In this document: one piece after another, positions 60,411 through 64,000 of the stretch | How positions within the stretch are numbered: position 1 is the first letter of the stretch | Layout: every line of letters starts with the position of its first letter | Source: an uncultured Collinsella sp. | GTDB taxonomy: Bacteria; Actinomycetota; Coriobacteriia; Coriobacteriales; Coriobacteriaceae | Length of the DNA: 64,000 nucleotides | Direction: 5' to 3' | Assembly: GCA_900546115.1 (NCBI GenBank) | Contig: URBQ01000006.1 | Coordinates: forward strand, 1-64,000 | Notes under the pieces: generated by a model | Told to the model about the DNA's origin: nothing | Seen by the model: only the letters and a program-made list of their open reading frames with translations | Databases searched by the model: none | Position numbers and translations under genes: made by a program

Positions 60411-63400
60411 GACGACGCATCGCTGGGCGGTCGCTCAGCAAAACCCCGAGCTCGAAAAGGAGCTTTCGGCTGGCCTGGGCATTCCCGGGCTGGTGGCGCG
60501 TATTATGGTCGCGCACGGCATTACATCCATCGAAGAAGGTCAGCTGTTTTTGACGCCTTCGCTCGATCGCGACTGGGCCGACCCACTCATTATCCCGGGC
60601 ATGTCGGTCGTTGCCGACCGCGTCGAGCGTGCTATTTGCAACCACGAGCACATTGCGGTCTTTGGCGATTTTGACGTTGACGGTATTACGTCGACCTGCC
60701 TGTTGACCGAGGCACTGCGCACGTTTGGCGCCGATGTCACGCCGTTTATTCCGCATCGCTTTGACGAGGGCTACGGTCTTTCGCGCGCGGCGCTCGACCG
60801 CGTTAACGAGCTCGCTCGCCCTCAGCTGATCGTGACCGTCGATAACGGTATTGCCGCCAAGGAAGAAGTCTCCTATCTGGAGAGCCTGGGGATCGATTTG
60901 GTGGTCACGGACCATCACGAGCCCTCCGACCAGGTGCCGCAGGGCGTGCCCCTGACCGACCCCAAGCTCGAGGACGAGGGCCCCTCGCGTGAACTTGCCG
61001 GTGCCGGTGTGGCGCTCAAGCTGGTGCAGGTTTTGGGAGAGCGTCTGGGCAAGCCGTCGTATTGGCGTTCGCTGATAGAGGTCGCAGCGCTGGGCACCGT
61101 GTCCGACATGATGCCGCTCACGCCCGAGAATCGCGCACTGGTCGCCGAGGGCATCCAGCAGATGCGCGTGACGGCCCGCCCCGGCTATATCGCGCTTGCC
61201 GCACTTGCCAAGGCCGACCTTTCTACCATTACGGCCGACGGCCTGTCGTTTTCGCTCATCCCTCGTCTGAATGCTGCCGGCCGCATGGCTGATCCCAAGC
61301 TGGCGCTCGACCTGCTGCTTGCCCGCGACCCCATCGAAGCGAGCGCGCTTGCCGCCGAGCTCGAGGAAATCAATCGCCAACGTCGCGAGATCGAGGCCGA
61401 GCTTACGCGCGATGCCATGGCGAAGGTCGAGGAGACTTATGACGGCGGACGCGCAATCGTCGTGGGTGGCGAGGGCTGGCACGAGGGCGTCAAGGGCATC
61501 GTGGCAAGCCGTCTGACCAACCGCTATCACGTGCCGGCGCTGCTGTTCTCGATCGAGGACGGTATCGCGCGCGGCTCTGGTCGCTCGGTGGGCAAAGTTA
61601 ACCTGTTTGACGCCGTCGAGCGCTGTTCCGACCTGCTGATTCGTCGCGGCGGACATGCCGGTGCGGTGGGTGTGACCATCGAGGCATCCAAGCTCGATGA
61701 GTTCCGCCGCCGCCTTTCCGCCGTGCTATCGGAGCTTCCCGCCGAGGACTTTGAAGACACCGACGAGGTCGCCGCCACCGTCGACCTTTCCGAGCTGAAT
61801 ATCGAGACCATCGAGCAGATCTCCCGTCTTGAGCCGTTTGGCCAGGGCAACAAGGTGCCGCTGCTGGCTGCCGAGGGCGTGACGATGTGCGACCGCGCCG
61901 TGGTGGGCAAAACCGGCGAGCACATGCGCTTTGTGGCGACCGATGGCGCCGCGAGTGTTCCGGCCATTATGTTCCGCGTGCCGCAAATCGATAAGCTCAT
62001 CAACTGCGATAGCGCTGTCGACTTGGTGTTCGAGGCCGTTGCCGAGCATTGGCAGGGGCGTGTGAAGCCCAAGCTCATGATCAAGGATGTTCTGGTCCGC
62101 GATACCACGCTGCCCAGCGTCGACGATCCGGCATGCGAGCTTCGTCGTGGCGTGCAGCCGGCGGATTCCGGCCTGCGCCTGGAGTCGCGTAAGCGCGAGA
62201 CGCTCGCCCAGCTTTCCTATACCGAGCTCACGCGCTCGCTTATCCATAGCTTGATCGGATCGAACCAGCCGCACCGCGCGCAGGTTGAGGCGCTCGATGC
62301 CTTGGCCGACCACCAGAGCGTCTTGGCCGTTATGGGAACGGGCCGCGGCAAGTCTCTCATCTTCCATGTGCATGCTGCGCGCGAGGCTGTCCTTCGCGGA
62401 CGTGCGAGTATCTTTGTCTATCCGCTGCGTGCGCTTGTTGCCGACCAGGCCTATCACCTCTCGTCGACGATGGCAGCGCTTGGCATTGGCGTTGGCGTGC
62501 TGACCGGCGAGACCGTGGAGGCCGCACGCGATGATGTGTTCGCCGGCCTAGCTTCGGGCCGCACCGGTATCGTGCTCACGACGCCCGAGTTCCTATCTAT
62601 CCACCGTGACCGCTTCGCGCGTTCGGGCCGCATCGGCTTTGTCGTTATCGATGAGGCGCACCACGCCGGCCTTGCCAAGGGCGGCGACCGCAGCGCCTAT
62701 CTCGACATGCCCGATATCCTCAAAGCCCTGGGCGACCCGGTTGTTATGGCTGCGACGGCCACCGCGACGGCTCCGGTCGTGGCCGAGCTTGCCCGCATGC
62801 TGCCGATTACTCGCACGGTGGTCGACGAGACGGTGCGCGAGAACCTGCAGCTCGAGGACGACCGCGACCTTGCGAGCCGCGAGAACCGTTTGGTGTCGAT
62901 CGTGGCGACGGGGGAGAAGACCGTCATTTACGTCAATTCGCGCGACCAGTCCGTGGCGCTCGCCAAGACGTTGCGCAAGCGTGTGCCCGATTGCGCAACC
63001 CATATCGCGTTCTATAACGCGGGGCTTGCGCGCTCCGATCGCCGCCGCGTGGAGGAAGCATTCCGAGACGGAAGCCTCAGCTGCATCGTTTCGACCTCCG
63101 CCTTTGGCGAGGGTGTCAATCTGCCCGATATCCGCCATGTCGTGCTGTACCACATGCCGTTTGGCGCCATTGAGTTCAACCAGATGAGCGGGCGTGCCGG
63201 TCGTGACGGACAGCCCGCCGTGATCCACCTGCTCTATTCGTCGCGCGACGCCCGCATTAACGAGCGCCTACTCGACTGCTATGCGCCCGAGCGCGACGAG
63301 CTCGTCACGCTCTATCGCGCGCTGCAAACCATGTGGCGCTCCAACCGCGGCAAGACCGGGGACGATTCCTTTAGCGCGAGCGATATCGACATCGCGCAGA

Positions 63401-63684
63401 TGTGCCTTGCCATCGATGCTCGCACGCCGGTCGACGAGCGCTCGGTGGAAAGTGGCCTGGGAATCTTCGAAGAGCTTGGCTTCTGTCGCGTTTCGGGGTT
63501 TGACGACACCCGTCGCATCGCGATGGCCGAAAACCCCGGCCGTGTGCAATTGAGCAGGTCAATTCGCTATTTGGAGGGCTTGCGCTCGCGCATGGAGTTC
63601 TCGGCTTTCCGGAGTTGGGCGCTCGATTCGTGCGCTTCTGATATGCTAGCCAAAGTTAACCGCCCGATCGTACCGCGGGCCTAG
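60397..63684 (+). CDS. recJ: RecJ exonuclease fused to a RecQ-like DEAD-box helicase
   Basis: The 1095-residue product joins two enzymes. Residues 1-560 are RecJ: GDFDVDG (about 80), DHHEPSD, RLNAAGRM, a DHHA1 region with RSGGHAGA-like RRGGHAGAVG, and an OB domain. Residues 600-1000 are a helicase with motif I MGTGRGKS (about 646), DEAHH (about 751), TATATA and QMSGRAGRDG. RecJ degrades single strands 5'-3' and often works with RecQ; here both activities share one chain. The start at 60397 follows GGGGGTGGG; GTG at 60352 is in frame but lacks support. RelA/SpoT follows 15 bases on. Confidence 0.9.
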   Translation: MSSLKTTHRWAVAQQNPELEKELSAGLGIPGLVARIMVAHGITSIEEGQLFLTPSLDRDWADPLIIPGMSVVADRVERAICNHEHIAVFGDFDVDGITSTCLLTEALRTFGADVTPFIPHRFDEGYGLSRAALDRVNELARPQLIVTVDNGIAAKEEVSYLESLGIDLVVTDHHEPSDQVPQGVPLTDPKLEDEGPSRELAGAGVALKLVQVLGERLGKPSYWRSLIEVAALGTVSDMMPLTPENRALVAEGIQQMRVTARPGYIALAALAKADLSTITADGLSFSLIPRLNAAGRMADPKLALDLLLARDPIEASALAAELEEINRQRREIEAELTRDAMAKVEETYDGGRAIVVGGEGWHEGVKGIVASRLTNRYHVPALLFSIEDGIARGSGRSVGKVNLFDAVERCSDLLIRRGGHAGAVGVTIEASKLDEFRRRLSAVLSELPAEDFEDTDEVAATVDLSELNIETIEQISRLEPFGQGNKVPLLAAEGVTMCDRAVVGKTGEHMRFVATDGAASVPAIMFRVPQIDKLINCDSAVDLVFEAVAEHWQGRVKPKLMIKDVLVRDTTLPSVDDPACELRRGVQPADSGLRLESRKRETLAQLSYTELTRSLIHSLIGSNQPHRAQVEALDALADHQSVLAVMGTGRGKSLIFHVHAAREAVLRGRASIFVYPLRALVADQAYHLSSTMAALGIGVGVLTGETVEAARDDVFAGLASGRTGIVLTTPEFLSIHRDRFARSGRIGFVVIDEAHHAGLAKGGDRSAYLDMPDILKALGDPVVMAATATATAPVVAELARMLPITRTVVDETVRENLQLEDDRDLASRENRLVSIVATGEKTVIYVNSRDQSVALAKTLRKRVPDCATHIAFYNAGLARSDRRRVEEAFRDGSLSCIVSTSAFGEGVNLPDIRHVVLYHMPFGAIEFNQMSGRAGRDGQPAVIHLLYSSRDARINERLLDCYAPERDELVTLYRALQTMWRSNRGKTGDDSFSASDIDIAQMCLAIDARTPVDERSVESGLGIFEELGFCRVSGFDDTRRIAMAENPGRVQLSRSIRYLEGLRSRMEFSAFRSWALDSCASDMLAKVNRPIVPRA

Positions 63685-63699
63685 GGGAAGGGGACCTCG

Positions 63700-64000
63700 A
63701 TGGATGCCGCAGCCCGTACCGCCCATGATTCCGCCCTCCAGCCGTTCTCGGAGATGGAGCACTATAAGCATGCCGATGAGCTGCCGCCCGAGATTATGGC
63801 GGACAGCTACGACAAGCTGGAGCGCCTGTGCCTCAAATATATGAATGAGGACGACTTTTCTAAGGTGGAGCAGGCCTATTGTTTTGCTGCCGAGAAGCAC
63901 TGCAACCAAAAGCGCCGCTCGGGTGAGATGTACATCAACCATCCCGTCGAGGTAGCCATCATTTTGGCCGACCTTAAGATGGACTGTGACGTGGTGTGCG
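63700..64000 (+). CDS. relA: RelA/SpoT (p)ppGpp synthetase/hydrolase, N-terminal part
   Basis: Only the first 100 codons are in the window; the gene runs off the right edge. The visible part contains FAAEKHCNQKRRSGEMYINH, then PVEVAIILADLKMD, the start of the HD hydrolase domain of long RelA/SpoT homologues. The start at 63700 follows AAGGGGA. It lies 15 bases after the recJ fusion and may be co-transcribed. Confidence 0.9.
   Translation, partial: MDAAARTAHDSALQPFSEMEHYKHADELPPEIMADSYDKLERLCLKYMNEDDFSKVEQAYCFAAEKHCNQKRRSGEMYINHPVEVAIILADLKMDCDVVC

Overview
This 64 kb window is about 60% G+C and gene-dense, with short intergenic gaps and strong AGGAGG-type ribosome sites. It reads like the chromosome of an anaerobic gut actinobacterium of class Coriobacteriia, most likely Collinsella or a close relative. 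That placement is inferred from gene content and style: PdxST with a MocR regulator, reverse rubrerythrin, Lct/Etf bifurcating proteins, a RecJ-helicase fusion, single-chain PurL, a DUF3516 helicase, and many short palindromic repeats containing GGGAC. No database search was possible. No rRNA, tRNA, CRISPR array, integrase or transposase gene was recognised.

Layout. 0-5 kb: pyridoxal phosphate synthase (pdxST) divergent from its likely regulator pdxR, then a nuclease-like protein bracketed by two copies of a palindromic repeat. 5-10 kb: rubrerythrin, an alcohol/aldehyde dehydrogenase operon, a previously untracked 27-residue holin-like toxin locus, and HIRAN and metallophosphoesterase genes. 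10-21.6 kb: a DUF2130 protein, a Ski2-like helicase, TrmB-like and Trm9-like methyltransferases, an XRE/DUF4097 pair, Elp3 and a spermidine-synthase-like protein. 21.7-27.4 kb: a three-gene operon encoding a TerB-N/TerB-C protein, a BrxD-like ATPase and an Lhr-like helicase. This is the best candidate for an under-described, possibly defensive system. 27.5-31.6 kb: DUF554 and a five-gene exported-protein cassette. 31.9-35.5 kb: an electron-bifurcating lactate dehydrogenase operon (lctD-etfB-etfA) whose lctD has one in-frame TGA beside an active-site motif. 35.5-49.2 kb: an HD hydrolase, AzlCD, a KDG permease, a GGDEF protein, an EamA transporter, purL, an antiporter, an SDR and homoserine dehydrogenase. 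49.4-55.8 kb: a complete branched-chain amino-acid ABC transporter with two tandem binding proteins. 55.8-64 kb: a repeat-rich gap, a PadR-DUF1700-truncated DUF4097 operon, cutC, a HIT/GalT-like protein, a BASS transporter, the RecJ-helicase fusion and the start of relA/spoT.

The metabolic genes fit amino-acid and lactate use in an anaerobe. LctD-EtfAB would couple lactate oxidation to NAD+ and ferredoxin. LivKHMGF and AzlCD would move branched-chain amino acids in and out. Elp3 and the Trm9-like enzyme could act in sequence on wobble uridines.

The non-coding DNA carries at least eight families of inverted repeats. Many lie within 0-30 bases of a stop codon, and one family supplies the stop codon and last residues of two unrelated genes.
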